Below are positions 48,518 to 57,688 of a stretch of 64,000 nt of DNA, piece by piece (the stretch's first letter is position 1; each line of letters starts with the position of its first letter). This DNA is from JAFALK01 sp036500605. Its GTDB lineage: Bacteria > Pseudomonadota > Gammaproteobacteria > Burkholderiales > Burkholderiaceae_C. Position numbers and translations under genes: made by a program. The notes below the pieces were generated by a model that saw nothing but the letters and a program-made list of their open reading frames with translations, did no database searches and had not been told where the DNA came from. The stretch covers positions 331,716-395,715 of the forward strand of contig DASYBU010000005.1 of assembly GCA_036500605.1 (NCBI GenBank), given 5' to 3'.

Positions 48518-49828
48518 TCACCAGTTGCCAGTTTCGGCAGAGATTGCGACTTGGCAGTCGGGGAAGATTTCAAGCTTGTTGACCTTGACGCGGATGCCCT
48601 TCACGCCCGGCAGCTTCATCAGCCGGGTGCAGAGCTTGGCGACCAGGGCCTCGAGGATGTCGGTGTGCTCGGCCGTGCATTCGTCGATGATGATCTGGCG
48701 GATGCGGCGGTAATCGAGCACGTGACCGATGTCGGAGTCGCGCGAGACCAGGGCCTGCGGGCCGAGATTGATTTCGGCATCGACCTGGATGGGCTGCGGG
48801 CCTTCGCGCTCGAAGTCGAGGATGCCGAGATTGGCGCCGATGCGCAGGCCGATGATATGAATCACCTGGCGCTCGTTGCGCGGGCGCGGCGCGGCCTCGG
48901 GGCCGTTGCGCAGGAAGGTCTCGATGCGCTTGGCGGCGTTCACGCCGTCGCCGAGCGCGGTCTGCACGCTGGGATGTTGGCGCTGGTTGGCATCGCCGGC
49001 CACGAAGAGGCCGTGTGCCGGGTCTTCAACAAAGCGTTGTGTGTTGATGCCGGCACGCTGCAAGGCGTCAGCCGCGAGCTGCCAGGCTTCGGGCGTCGGC
49101 TCATAGCCGAGCAGCACGGCCACGTGGTCGAAATGCTCTTCGCCAAAGGCCGCCGAGTGCACGCGTACGCCGTCGTTCGTGGCCTGCACGCTGCGCGGCA
49201 GCGGCGTGGCGGGGCGCTGAACAATGGATGAGTCAGCGGCCAGTTGGTTCGTGAAGTGAGTTTGCGCGCGCCAGTCGGAGCGCGACCAGATCGTCACCGT
49301 GTGGCCGAGGCGCTTCAGATGCAGGGCGTTTTCAACCGCGTTGTCGCCGCCGCCGAGCAAGAGGATGCGGCCGCGCGGCAATGCGTCGCGTCTGGCCGTC
49401 AGCGTCAGCGCGTCCATCACACGGCCAAAGCCTTCAGCCGGGAAGAAGAGGCTGGGCCGGCGCGGACGCAGGCCCGTGGCGATCAGCAGGCTGCGAGCCT
49501 GGACGGCTTGCTCCGCCAGTTGCAGATGCCAGACGCCGGCTTGCCAGTCGATGCTGCTGGCAGTCTGCGCGGTGAAGACGCTCACCGAGCGCTCTTCGGC
49601 GATATGCGCGGCATAACGGCGTCCCACATCGGCGAGTGTCTGGCCCGGCTCGCCCAGCACCCAGCCTTGCGCATAGGCCAACGGCGTGAGGCTGGCGCAC
49701 AGCTCGGGCGCGCGCTCGATCAGGGCGACCGATTGACCCAGCTGCGCCAGCCAACTGGCGGCCGAGCAGCCTGCGGGGCCGCCGCCGAGGATGGCGATGT
49801 CAACGATCGTGGGCTGGCTGGAGGGCAT
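48518..49828 (-). CDS. FAD-dependent oxidoreductase fused to dihydroneopterin aldolase (FolB)
   Basis: 436 residues from ATG 49828. Residues 1-310 form a thioredoxin-reductase-like flavoprotein: FAD motif ILGGGPAGCSAASWLAQLG (13-31), NAD-type motif LLLGGGDNAVENAL (157-170) and GLFVAGDANQRQ (273-284), but no CxxC redox pair. After a short proline/arginine linker, residues 321-436 are a FolB domain: GLRIGANLGILDFERE (catalytic Glu 340), VSRDSDIGHVLDYRRI, and the catalytic Lys 418 in KVNKLEIFPDC. FolB acts in folate synthesis. The fused FAD domain may recycle a pterin. ttcA follows 4 bp later. Confidence 0.85.
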   Translation of the reverse strand: MPSSQPTIVDIAILGGGPAGCSAASWLAQLGQSVALIERAPELCASLTPLAYAQGWVLGEPGQTLADVGRRYAAHIAEERSVSVFTAQTASSIDWQAGVWHLQLAEQAVQARSLLIATGLRPRRPSLFFPAEGFGRVMDALTLTARRDALPRGRILLLGGGDNAVENALHLKRLGHTVTIWSRSDWRAQTHFTNQLAADSSIVQRPATPLPRSVQATNDGVRVHSAAFGEEHFDHVAVLLGYEPTPEAWQLAADALQRAGINTQRFVEDPAHGLFVAGDANQRQHPSVQTALGDGVNAAKRIETFLRNGPEAAPRPRNERQVIHIIGLRIGANLGILDFEREGPQPIQVDAEINLGPQALVSRDSDIGHVLDYRRIRQIIIDECTAEHTDILEALVAKLCTRLMKLPGVKGIRVKVNKLEIFPDCQVAISAETGNW

Positions 49829-50215
49829 GGGCAGGCGCTTTGGGAAACTCCCGATTATCCCTGTTGAAGCCTTTTCACGATCCGCCAGCCCGGTAACGAC
49901 GTCAGAAGGCCGCCATAAACCGCCGCTTCCGCGGAATTGTGCTTGCTGACCCACGCGGAGGTGCGCCGCAACTCGCCGGTGAAAAAACGGCGAACGCTTT
50001 GGTACCTCGTATCCCCCACGGACCAAGAGCGGATCCGCCGCGAACGGTAGATCTGCATCAATGCATGCTTCATTCTGTGGTCGCTGCCCCCTAAGCCAAG
50101 CGATGGTGAACGCACCTTTTCCGGGGTCTTCACACTAACCTCGGCTCTGTGTCGCTTGCCCCGCGGCCTGCGCATCCATCCCCCCGATCAAGGCAAGAGC
50201 AATAAGGAACCCGCC
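49829..50215. other. 387-bp gap holding an msrQ-like relic and divergent promoters
   Basis: It carries the upstream region of the FAD-FolB gene (minus), a relic of an msrQ-like 3' end (49855-49953) and the leader of the PEP-CTERM gene (plus, AAGGAAC ribosome site at about 50204). Apart from these I see no gene; the minus-strand frame that covers it begins MKHALMQIYRSRR and is not otherwise protein-like. Confidence 0.5.
49855..49953 (-). pseudogene. Relic of a second msrQ-like 3' end
   Basis: The minus-strand frame ends WVSKHNSAEAAVYGGLLTSL, then PGWRIVKRLQQG and a stop. The true MsrQ at 51007-51603 ends WMRAGKHNFAEPAVYGTLL, then GWRVVQRLRR. Nineteen of the 31 aligned residues are identical, and the DNA shares runs such as CCGCGxAATTGTGCTTGC. 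The homology stops just upstream of the Trp, so only about 100 bp remain. It is in the same direction as msrQ and lies on the other side of the PEP-CTERM gene. Confidence 0.55.
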
Positions 50216-50920
50216 ATGCAAATCTTCAAGCGCAACTTCAACATTGGCCTGACCGCACTCGCGGCGGCTTGCCTCATGGCACCGGCATGGGCCAGCGCAG
50301 ACCCGAGCATCATCAACGGCAGCCTCGAGCAGCAAACCAACCACGGCAAGACGGCCGATGGTGCGATGGATTTCTCTGTCTACCCGGACAACTGGAATCT
50401 TCTCGTTCCTGGCGGTGAATCCTGGTCAAGCCTTCTCACTATCGCGAGCCCTGATGGCGGCAAGTACTGGGGCAGCCAGTACCTGGTCGGGCACCTGTGG
50501 AACGGAACGCCCATGGTCGCTGCCGGCGGCATCTCTCAGACCGTGAACAACCTGACGATCGGCCAGACCTATCAGATCAGCTTCTATTCAATGGCCAACT
50601 ACAACTCCGATCCCAAGGTCTCGGCCTATTGGCAGGTCGGGTTTGGTTCGAGCACGCTGAATGGCAATACGGTCTACCCCGGTCCGACGGATGCTGATGG
50701 CGTGTGGTCGCAAAGCAAGCTCAATTTTGTGGCGACCAGCACCTCGCAGACACTGTCGTTCGCAGCGGCCTTCCTGGGCACCACCCCGGGCCTGACGCCG
50801 GCGGTCCTCAACATCGACGGCATCTCGATTGCCGCAGTGCCGGAGCCGTCCACCTTGGGCCTGATGCTGGCAGGCTTCACGGCCCTCGGCCTCTGTGCAC
50901 GCCGTCGCCGGTCAGCTTGA
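50216..50920 (+). CDS. PEP-CTERM-sorted secreted protein
   Basis: 234 residues from ATG 50216 with AAGGAAC upstream. A signal peptide (MQIFKRNFNIGLTALAAACLM..AWA) starts the protein. The C-terminus carries VPEPSTLGLMLAGFTALGLC followed by ARRRRSA, the PEP-CTERM tag recognised by exosortase (EpsH) in exopolysaccharide producers. The middle part looks like a beta-sandwich binding domain (LEQQTNHGKTADGAMDFSVY; LNFVATSTSQTLSFAAAFLG). The exosortase is not in this window. A terminator follows at 50969-51008. Confidence 0.85.
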   Translation: MQIFKRNFNIGLTALAAACLMAPAWASADPSIINGSLEQQTNHGKTADGAMDFSVYPDNWNLLVPGGESWSSLLTIASPDGGKYWGSQYLVGHLWNGTPMVAAGGISQTVNNLTIGQTYQISFYSMANYNSDPKVSAYWQVGFGSSTLNGNTVYPGPTDADGVWSQSKLNFVATSTSQTLSFAAAFLGTTPGLTPAVLNIDGISIAAVPEPSTLGLMLAGFTALGLCARRRRSA

Positions 50921-50968
50921 CGCGGTGATCGCTGAGACGCGGCGTTGCCGCCGCGTCGGCCCCCCCAG

Positions 50969-51008
50969 GCCCGCAATGCCGACAAGCTCGGTTTGCGGGC
51001 TTTTCTTT
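50969..51008 (+). terminator. Rho-independent terminator of the PEP-CTERM gene
   Basis: GCCCGCAA (50969-50976) and TTGCGGGC (50993-51000) form a perfect 8-bp stem followed by TTTTCTTT. It also overlaps by 2 bp the end of the convergent msrQ frame (51007). Confidence 0.75.
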
Positions 51009-51603
51009 AGCGACGCAAGCGCTGCACGACGCGCCAGCCGAGCAGCACCGCCAGCAGGGTGCCATAGACCGCCGGTTCCGCGAAATTGTGCTTGCCCGCG
51101 CGCATCCAGATGAAGTGCATCAACCCGATCACGCTGACCGCATAGACCAGCTTGTGCAGCCCCTGCCAGCGCTTGGCACCGAGCGCCTTGATCGCGCGGT
51201 TGAAGCTGGTGGCCGCCAGCGGCAGCATCAGCAGCCAGGCGGTGAAGCCCATCAGGATGAAGGGACGCTTGGCGATGTCGTGCGCGATATCGGTGAAGTC
51301 AAAGCCTTTGTCGAACAGCGAGTACGCGAGCAGATGCAGGCTGCCATAGACAAAGCTGAACACGCCCAGCATGCGCCGGAAACGCGCCAGCGCCGGCTGC
51401 TGGGTAATCGTGCGCAGCGGCGTGATGGTCAGCGTGAGCCAGACGCCGCGCATCGTCCAGTCGCCGAGCGAGCGGATCAGGTGCTCTTGTGGGTTGGCGC
51501 CGAGCTGGTTGTTGAACAGCTTCCAGACCAGCATGCCGATCGGCAGGCAACAGAGCAGGAACAGCAGCGGTTTGGCTGCCGGATGCAGGAACGGCGAACG
51601 CAT
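51007..51603 (-). CDS. msrQ: Heme-containing membrane subunit MsrQ of the methionine-sulfoxide repair system
   Basis: 198 residues with about five or six membrane helices, starting MRSPFLHPAAKPLLFLLCCL. Histidines that would bind heme are in YGSLHLLAYSLFD, QGLHKLVYAVS and LMHFIWMRAGKHN. MsrQ passes electrons from the quinone pool to MsrP in the periplasm. The start codon overlaps the msrP stop by one base (TGATG), so they are coupled. Confidence 0.92.
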   Translation of the reverse strand: MRSPFLHPAAKPLLFLLCCLPIGMLVWKLFNNQLGANPQEHLIRSLGDWTMRGVWLTLTITPLRTITQQPALARFRRMLGVFSFVYGSLHLLAYSLFDKGFDFTDIAHDIAKRPFILMGFTAWLLMLPLAATSFNRAIKALGAKRWQGLHKLVYAVSVIGLMHFIWMRAGKHNFAEPAVYGTLLAVLLGWRVVQRLRR

Positions 51604-52571
51604 CAGTAGTTCTTTTTCAGATCCATGCCCGCGTAGAGCTGGCCGACCTGCGCCTCGTAGCCGTTGAACATCAAGGTGGGGCGGCGCTTGGCAAACAGCT
51701 GCCCGAAGGTGCCACCGCTGCCTTCGCCGATGCGGCGTTCGGTGGCCTGGCTCCAGCGCGGATGGTCCACGTTCGGGTTCACGTTGGAATAGAAGCCGTA
51801 TTCCTGCTGGGCGGACTTGGTCCAGCTCGAGGTGGGCTGCTTTTCGACGAAACGGATCTTGACGATCGACTTGGCCGACTTGAAGCCGTACTTCCAGGGC
51901 ACGATGACGCGCACCGGCGCGCCGTTCTGGTTGGGCAGCACCTCGCCATACATGCCAAAGGTGAGCAGCGTCAGCGGATGCATGGCCTCGTCGATGCGCA
52001 GACCTTCGACGTAAGGCCAGTCGAGCACGCCGGAGCGCACGCCGGGCATCTGGCGCGGGTCGGCGAGGCTCGTGAATTCAATGAACTTGGCCTTCGAGGT
52101 GGGCTCAGCACGCTTGATCAGCTCGGCCAGCGAGTAGCCGACCCAGGGAATCACCATCGACCAGCCTTCGACACAGCGCAGCCGGTAGACGCGGTCTTCC
52201 ATCGGTGCGAGCTTCAGCAGCGCGTCGATATCGAGCGTGGCGGGCTTGGCGCATTCGCCTTCGATGGAGACGGTCCAGGGCCGCGTGCGCAGCGTGTGCG
52301 CGTTCTGCGCGGGATCGGCCTTGTCGGTGCCGAACTCGTAGAAGTTGTTGTAGCTGGTCGCATCCTGGTAGCTGTTGACCTTCTCCATCGTGAGCGCGCC
52401 GGGAACAGCACTCTTGACGGACGGCAGCTTGGGCAGCTTGCCGCTTTGCGCGAACACGCCGGGCGCGAATGCGAGGGCGGCGGCGCCGGTCAGCAGCCGC
52501 CGGCGCGATTCATAGACCGCGCGCGGCGTGACTTCGTTTTCAGAATCGAGAGGGCGGGAAATCAAATGCAT
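51603..52571 (-). CDS. msrP: Periplasmic methionine-sulfoxide reductase, molybdopterin subunit MsrP
   Basis: 322 residues from ATG 52571. A Tat signal is visible (ESRRRLLTGAAALAFAPGVFA). The molybdenum-coordinating cysteine is in YRLRCVEGWSMV (C133). The sulfite-oxidase-type fold includes FYEFGTDKADPAQNA and PWKYGFKSAKSIVKIRF. It reduces oxidised Met in periplasmic proteins, with MsrQ as electron donor. It lies 47 bp downstream of the ccsB stop on the same strand. Confidence 0.93.
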   Translation of the reverse strand: MHLISRPLDSENEVTPRAVYESRRRLLTGAAALAFAPGVFAQSGKLPKLPSVKSAVPGALTMEKVNSYQDATSYNNFYEFGTDKADPAQNAHTLRTRPWTVSIEGECAKPATLDIDALLKLAPMEDRVYRLRCVEGWSMVIPWVGYSLAELIKRAEPTSKAKFIEFTSLADPRQMPGVRSGVLDWPYVEGLRIDEAMHPLTLLTFGMYGEVLPNQNGAPVRVIVPWKYGFKSAKSIVKIRFVEKQPTSSWTKSAQQEYGFYSNVNPNVDHPRWSQATERRIGEGSGGTFGQLFAKRRPTLMFNGYEAQVGQLYAGMDLKKNY

Positions 52572-52618
52572 GGCTGGGGCTCCGTGATGGCCATCCGTCG
52601 CGGCCACAGCCCGCAACC

Positions 52619-53968
52619 TTACAGCGTGCCGTAGGAGTGCAAGCCGGAAAGGAACATGTTTACACCGAGAAACGCGAAAGTCGTGACCACCAGGCCACCC
52701 AGCGCCCACCAGGCCGCCACCTGTCCGCGCAGGCCCTTCATCAGCCGCATGTGCAGCCAGGCCGCGTAATTGAGCCAGACGATCAGCGCCCAGGTTTCCT
52801 TCGGATCCCAGCTCCAGTAGCCGCCCCAGGCATCGGCGGCCCAGAGGGCGCCGAGGATGGTGGCGATGGTGAAGAAGGCAAAGCCCATCGCGATGGACTT
52901 GTACATCAGGTCGTCAAGCGTCACGAGCTCGGGCAGGCGCGCCGTCATGCGTTGGCGCAGCATGACGCACAGGCCGAAGAAGACGGTCAGCCCGGCGAGC
53001 TTGCCGCCCCAGGCATCGAGGCCGCTGACAGCCGTGGCCGGCAGGCCGGCAAACAGGCGCGTGGCGAAGATGGCCACCACCACGCCAGCCGGAATGGCGA
53101 CGAGGCCGATGGTCAGCTTGCGCGTGGGCGCGGTCTTGAGCAGATAGGCCAGGGCCACCATCGCCGACAAGGCAAAGCTGCCATAACCGACAAAATTGGC
53201 GGGCACGTGGATCTTCATCCACCAGCTTTGCAGGGCCGGCACCAGCGGCTGGATCTCCTGCGCCTCGCGCGCCACCGTGTACCAGAGCAGGAAGCTGACC
53301 GCGCTCGAGACGACGAGCAGCACATAGGCGCCGAGCGCGCGCGTCTTGAAGCGGTCTTCAAAGTAGAGATACATCGTCGTCGTCAGCCACGAGAACAGCA
53401 CGAACACTTCGTAGAGATTGCTGACGGGGATGTGGCCGATGTCAGGCCCGATCTGGTGACTCTCGAACCAGCGCACCAGCGTGCCGGTCAGCGCCATGAA
53501 GACGGCGCCCCAGGCGAGCTTGGAGCCGATGGCCTCGGCCGCGCTGGCCTCGCCCCGCTTGGTCAGGAAGCCGCCCCAGTAGAAGGCGGTGCTCATGTAG
53601 AACAGCAGCGCCATCCACAGGATCGCGCTCTGGCTGGAGAGCATGTACTTGAGCAGGAAGACATGCTCGGCCGCACCCAGATCGGCGCCGTAGGCTCCGG
53701 GATGCTGGCTGTAGAGACTGATGCCGAGCAGTGCCGCAGCGGCGCTGCAGACCGCCAGCAGGCGCAGCGGACGCCAGGTCCAGCCCAACGCGACCAAGGC
53801 CACGGCGGCGGCGCCGAGAATGCCGCGCTCATAACTGTCCATCGCAGCGGAGTAGCGTGTGAACGCCATGACCACGCCGGCGGCCACCAAGGCCGCGAAC
53901 AGCCAGTCGGTGAGACTGCGCTGGCTCAGGGGCCCGCGGCGACCGAGGGCAATGCTGGCTGTATTCAT
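52619..53968 (-). CDS. ccsB: Cytochrome c biogenesis protein CcsB (ResC/CcsA type)
   Basis: 449 residues with many membrane helices. The heme-handling WWD motif is visible (ADAWGGYWSWDPKETWALIVW), with flanking histidines (IHVPANFVGYG upstream, YAAWLHMRLMKG downstream). It works with ResB in System II heme delivery to apocytochromes c. The start overlaps the resB end by 4 bp. The first 20 residues include a hydrophilic RRGPLSQRSL stretch. Confidence 0.92.
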   Translation of the reverse strand: MNTASIALGRRGPLSQRSLTDWLFAALVAAGVVMAFTRYSAAMDSYERGILGAAAVALVALGWTWRPLRLLAVCSAAAALLGISLYSQHPGAYGADLGAAEHVFLLKYMLSSQSAILWMALLFYMSTAFYWGGFLTKRGEASAAEAIGSKLAWGAVFMALTGTLVRWFESHQIGPDIGHIPVSNLYEVFVLFSWLTTTMYLYFEDRFKTRALGAYVLLVVSSAVSFLLWYTVAREAQEIQPLVPALQSWWMKIHVPANFVGYGSFALSAMVALAYLLKTAPTRKLTIGLVAIPAGVVVAIFATRLFAGLPATAVSGLDAWGGKLAGLTVFFGLCVMLRQRMTARLPELVTLDDLMYKSIAMGFAFFTIATILGALWAADAWGGYWSWDPKETWALIVWLNYAAWLHMRLMKGLRGQVAAWWALGGLVVTTFAFLGVNMFLSGLHSYGTL

Positions 53969-56070
53969 GGGGGACCTTCTTCCTTCAACAGAGCGGCGCG
54001 AAGCTGCTCGAATTCAGCAACGGTATCCGGGGATTCTCGCGTGCTCGAGAAGGCCATGCGGACACGGGTGGCATCGGCATGCCCGGGCGCATGTTCGAGC
54101 CAGATCCAGACACGGCGCTCCTTCACGAACAGCATCGCAAACACGCCGATGATCAGGAAGGCTGCGCCGAGGTAGACGATCTTCTTGCCCGGCGCGCGCG
54201 CGACCTGGAAGACGCTGGCCTGGATTTGCTTGAAGTCGTCGAGGCGCAAGAGCACCGGCGCCGGGTAGTACATGCTGTCCGAGAGCGCCAGTACCGACTG
54301 GATCATGAACTTCTGGGTCGCGGCGTCAACGGGCGCAGGATCGAGCCCGGCCTGCGAGCGGCTGATCTGCAGCAGCTCGAACAGGCTGCCGTTCAGGATG
54401 CGCAACAGCACCTCGGAGACGCGCTGGCGGTCTTTCTCGGGCACTTCCTGGTCGACGAAATCGGACAGCGCGGGCAGGCCGCCCGAGGCGCCCGGCGTGA
54501 GCTTGTCTCCCCGCTTGACGCCCTCGACGCCCGCGAACAGGCCGAGCGTGCGGCGCGTGGTGGCGGTCAGCTCGGGCAGCATCTGCGGCTTGTCCGGCGG
54601 TGTGGCCGATTGCGCGTAGCGGCGTGCGGCGCGGTCGCGCAGTTCGGGGTCCACCAAGGCGCGACGCAGGCGCAGCCAGCTGTCCATCGAGAGGCGATCG
54701 TCGGCCGGGATGCGCAGGTAGCGGAACTCCTCGGCCGGCGTGTCGCGCACGCCGGCCAGGAAGACGGTTTGCCCATCCAGCTCGACGGGCGCCACATAGT
54801 TGTTGTACTCACGCGCCTGGCCGGCCGCATCGCGCAGCTTGTAGCTGAAGGAGGGGCCGATGTTGTGCAGTTCCTTGCTGCCCTTGCCCTTGGCGCCGCT
54901 GCCCAGATGGTTTTGCAGCGAGCTGACGAAGTCGACCTTGCGCGCGTCGGTGCCGGCGGCGTCGTTCTTGCCGAGGTTCTCGACGTTCATCACGCGCAGG
55001 TTCGTGAACTCGAGCGTCAGGGCCTGCTCGTCGCTGTTGAGCCGGGTATTGCCGCCGACATGGTTCTCGATCTGGAAAGGCTCGCCTTTGGGGCCCATCG
55101 GCTCGGCGGTCAGCTTGAGGTTGGAGCCGCCATCGCTGAAGCTGCTCTGGTAGATCGCGATGCCGTCATGGATCAGGGGCTCGTTGACCTTGACCGTGGC
55201 TTCCGTCGTGGCGCCGGTGCCGTGTTCATGCAGCACGACCTGGCTGGCGAAGAGCTTGGGCATGCCGGTCGTGTAGAAATCGACCGTGAACTTCTTGAGC
55301 TCGATGTCAAAGGGCAATTGCTGGAGCACCACGCCATCGGCCAGGCTCAGCTGAGCCGTGCCGTTATGGGCCCCTTCGACCACCTCGATCGAACCGCGGA
55401 AGCTCGGGTTGCCGGGCGGCAGCACGTTCTTTTCGAGCACCGGCCCGCTGCCGGAGTAGACCGTCTTGCCCTGGATGAGCATCAGCCCGCGCAGGATCAT
55501 GTCGCCGTCGGAGAGGCCGCCCAGGCAGATCAGCACGATGGCGCTATGCGCACACAGATAGCCGATCTTGTTGGCTGCACCCCGACGCGCGGCGACCATG
55601 ATGCCGTTTTGGCGGATCTGCGCACGTGCTTTCCAACCCAATTGATCGAGCAGGCTTGAGATCTGCGGCAGCGCGGCCAGCGGGGCCACCGGGAGTTCGC
55701 CGAGCGCCTTGTGGTGATGCGCCTGCAGCGATTGCTCGCGCACATGCTCCTTGTAGCTGCGCAGGTCCTTCACGATCTTGGGCGCGTTGCGCGCGATGCA
55801 CAGGCTGGTGGAGAGCACCAGAAACGCCAGGATCAGCACGAACCACCAGGCGCCATAGACCGTGAACAGCCCTACCTTGCCGAAGAATGCCGCCCAGAAG
55901 GGCCCGAACTGGTTGACGTAGTCGCCGAAGGGCTGGCGCTGCTCCACCACCGTGCCGATCATCGAGGCGATGCAGATCACCGTCAGCAGCGTGATGGCAA
56001 ACCGCATCGACGAGAGCAGGTCGATCAGTTCCTTGAAGGGGCGGGGGGCAAGGCGTTCAGCAGACATCAT
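53965..56070 (-). CDS. resB: Cytochrome c biogenesis protein ResB
   Basis: 701 residues starting with tandem ATGs (MMSAERLAPRPFKELIDLLS). The N-terminal membrane part (SSMRFAITLLTVICIASMIGTVV) and a large periplasmic domain, with the conserved region LGGLSDGDMILRGLMLIQGKTVY and VDFYTTGMPKLFASQVV, are typical. The last membrane helix is near 650-672 (VYLGAAFLIIGVFAMLFV). Pairs with CcsB to export heme and mature cytochromes c; the adjacent cytochrome c4 is a likely client. Confidence 0.93.
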   Translation of the reverse strand: MMSAERLAPRPFKELIDLLSSMRFAITLLTVICIASMIGTVVEQRQPFGDYVNQFGPFWAAFFGKVGLFTVYGAWWFVLILAFLVLSTSLCIARNAPKIVKDLRSYKEHVREQSLQAHHHKALGELPVAPLAALPQISSLLDQLGWKARAQIRQNGIMVAARRGAANKIGYLCAHSAIVLICLGGLSDGDMILRGLMLIQGKTVYSGSGPVLEKNVLPPGNPSFRGSIEVVEGAHNGTAQLSLADGVVLQQLPFDIELKKFTVDFYTTGMPKLFASQVVLHEHGTGATTEATVKVNEPLIHDGIAIYQSSFSDGGSNLKLTAEPMGPKGEPFQIENHVGGNTRLNSDEQALTLEFTNLRVMNVENLGKNDAAGTDARKVDFVSSLQNHLGSGAKGKGSKELHNIGPSFSYKLRDAAGQAREYNNYVAPVELDGQTVFLAGVRDTPAEEFRYLRIPADDRLSMDSWLRLRRALVDPELRDRAARRYAQSATPPDKPQMLPELTATTRRTLGLFAGVEGVKRGDKLTPGASGGLPALSDFVDQEVPEKDRQRVSEVLLRILNGSLFELLQISRSQAGLDPAPVDAATQKFMIQSVLALSDSMYYPAPVLLRLDDFKQIQASVFQVARAPGKKIVYLGAAFLIIGVFAMLFVKERRVWIWLEHAPGHADATRVRMAFSSTRESPDTVAEFEQLRAALLKEEGPP

Positions 56071-56190
56071 GAATCAAGGGGGAAACTTCACCGACTCGGT
56101 GTCCAGAGCTGACGATGAAGACGCGGACGCGCCCCTTTGGAGTAGGTGCTCGTCATGACGCCTTGGGTTCATCGACTTCCGTGAGAGATC

Positions 56191-56219
56191 AAAAAAAAAG
56201 CCGGTGCGGTGGCACCGGC
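56191..56219 (-). terminator. Rho-independent terminator after cytochrome c4
   Basis: On the minus strand GCCGGTGC-CACC-GCACCGGC is followed by nine T. It is placed 28 bp after the cytochrome stop codon and separates it from resB. Confidence 0.85.
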
Positions 56220-56247
56220 CTTCGTCATTCTCGCAGGAGTGGGCGGC

Positions 56248-56877
56248 TCAGCGCAGGCCGGCAATGTAATCGGCCACGGCGGCGATTTCCTTGTCGGTCA
56301 TGTGCTCGGTGATGGCGGTCATCACCAGGTTGTTGGCACGTGCGCCGCTGCGGAAGGCATTGAGCTGGGCGAGCAGGTAGTCGCCTTGCTGGCTGCCGAT
56401 GCGCGGGTACTGCGCAGGCATGCCGGCGCCCGTGGGGCTGTGGCAACCGGCGCAGGCGGCGATGTGGCGATCGGCGATGCCGCCGCGGTAGATCTTCTCG
56501 CCGAGCGTGGCCAGATCCTTGTTCTTGGCCGCGCCGGGCTTGGTCGCGGGCTTGGAGGCGTAGAAGGCGGTCACGTTGCGGATGTCGTCGTCCGACAGCG
56601 GCGCGGCCATGCCGGTCATCACGGCGTTCTTGCGCTTGCCATCCTTGAAGTCGTGCAACTGCTTGGCCAGGTACTCGACATGCTGGCCCTGCAGGATCGG
56701 ATTTGTGGCGGCGCCACGCGAACCGTCCGAGGTGTGGCAGGCGGCGCAGGTCTGCGCGGAAATGGCGGCACCCTTGGCCAGGTCCGGCTTGACCGGAGCA
56801 GCCGGCTCGGCCGCAATGGCCGAAAGCGCGGAAAAGGCAAGCAGGGAAGCCGAGAACACCAGAGCAGCTGTCTTCAT
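56248..56877 (-). CDS. Diheme cytochrome c4
   Basis: 209 residues with signal peptide (MKTAALVFSASLLAFSALSAIAA). Two c-type heme sites CAACH (44-48) and CAGCH (142-146) lie in two similar domains, each with its methionine ligand (NAVMTGMAAPLSDDD; NNLVMTAITEHMTD). It carries electrons to terminal oxidases in the periplasm. It is divergent to engB and upstream of resB-ccsB on the same strand, the conserved betaproteobacterial order. Confidence 0.93.
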   Translation of the reverse strand: MKTAALVFSASLLAFSALSAIAAEPAAPVKPDLAKGAAISAQTCAACHTSDGSRGAATNPILQGQHVEYLAKQLHDFKDGKRKNAVMTGMAAPLSDDDIRNVTAFYASKPATKPGAAKNKDLATLGEKIYRGGIADRHIAACAGCHSPTGAGMPAQYPRIGSQQGDYLLAQLNAFRSGARANNLVMTAITEHMTDKEIAAVADYIAGLR

Positions 56878-56947
56878 GGATTTATAGATTTCTGTAGGCG
56901 TAACTCGCCGATCTTACAATGTCCAATTCACCAAACTGGGTCGGCAC

Positions 56948-57688
56948 ATGCCCCTCGAGCCCCGCGATTCCCCTGATATGGCGCCCTCCGACAAGGAGGT
57001 ATTGGGCTGGACCCACACGGCCAGGTTCCTGACCACGGCCAGTCAGCTGATCCATCTGCCCTCGAACGAGCTGCCCGAGATTGCTTTCGTGGGCCGCTCG
57101 AACGCAGGCAAGTCCACGGCCATCAACACGCTGGCGCAGCAGAAGCGCTTGGCGTTTGCGTCCAAGACGCCGGGCCGCACGCAGCACATCAATTTGTTCG
57201 AGCTCGGCCCGAAGGACGCGCCTGACGCTCTGTTCGCCGACTTGCCCGGTTATGGGTATGCCGCCGTCAACAAGGCCGCCAAGGTGCGCTGGCAGAAGGT
57301 GATGGCCGACTACCTGGAAGTGCGCCGCAGCCTCTCGGGCGTGGTGCTGATGGTCGATTCGCGCCTCGGCCTGACCGATCTGGACACGCAACTGCTCGAG
57401 TTCGTGGCCGCGCGCGTGCGCACCGGCGAGATCAAGCTGCTGGTGCTGCTGACCAAGGCCGACAAGCTCAACCGCAAGGAAGCGAACGCGGCGCTGGCGA
57501 CCTGCCAGGAATTCCTCGGCACCTTGGCCACCGACGATTCCGACATCTCGGTCACGCTGTTCTCGGCGCTCAAGAAGCAGGGCGTCGGCGACGTGGCGCA
57601 GATCCTGCGCGAGTGGGTGCTGAATGCGCCGAAGGTTGAGATGGTCGACTATGTCGCACCGGCTGAGGAGTCAGATCCCGCGGGCTGA
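56948..57688 (+). CDS. engB: Ribosome-biogenesis GTPase EngB (YihA/YsxC)
   Basis: 246 residues. GTPase motifs are G1 GRSNAGKST (49-57), G3 DLPGYGYA, G4 LLTKADKL and G5 FSALKKQG. G2 is TPGRTQHINLF. It assists 50S subunit maturation. Divergent to cytochrome c4 (70 bp). Its stop at 57688 is adjacent to the end of the convergent patatin gene (57689). Confidence 0.95.
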   Translation: MPLEPRDSPDMAPSDKEVLGWTHTARFLTTASQLIHLPSNELPEIAFVGRSNAGKSTAINTLAQQKRLAFASKTPGRTQHINLFELGPKDAPDALFADLPGYGYAAVNKAAKVRWQKVMADYLEVRRSLSGVVLMVDSRLGLTDLDTQLLEFVAARVRTGEIKLLVLLTKADKLNRKEANAALATCQEFLGTLATDDSDISVTLFSALKKQGVGDVAQILREWVLNAPKVEMVDYVAPAEESDPAG

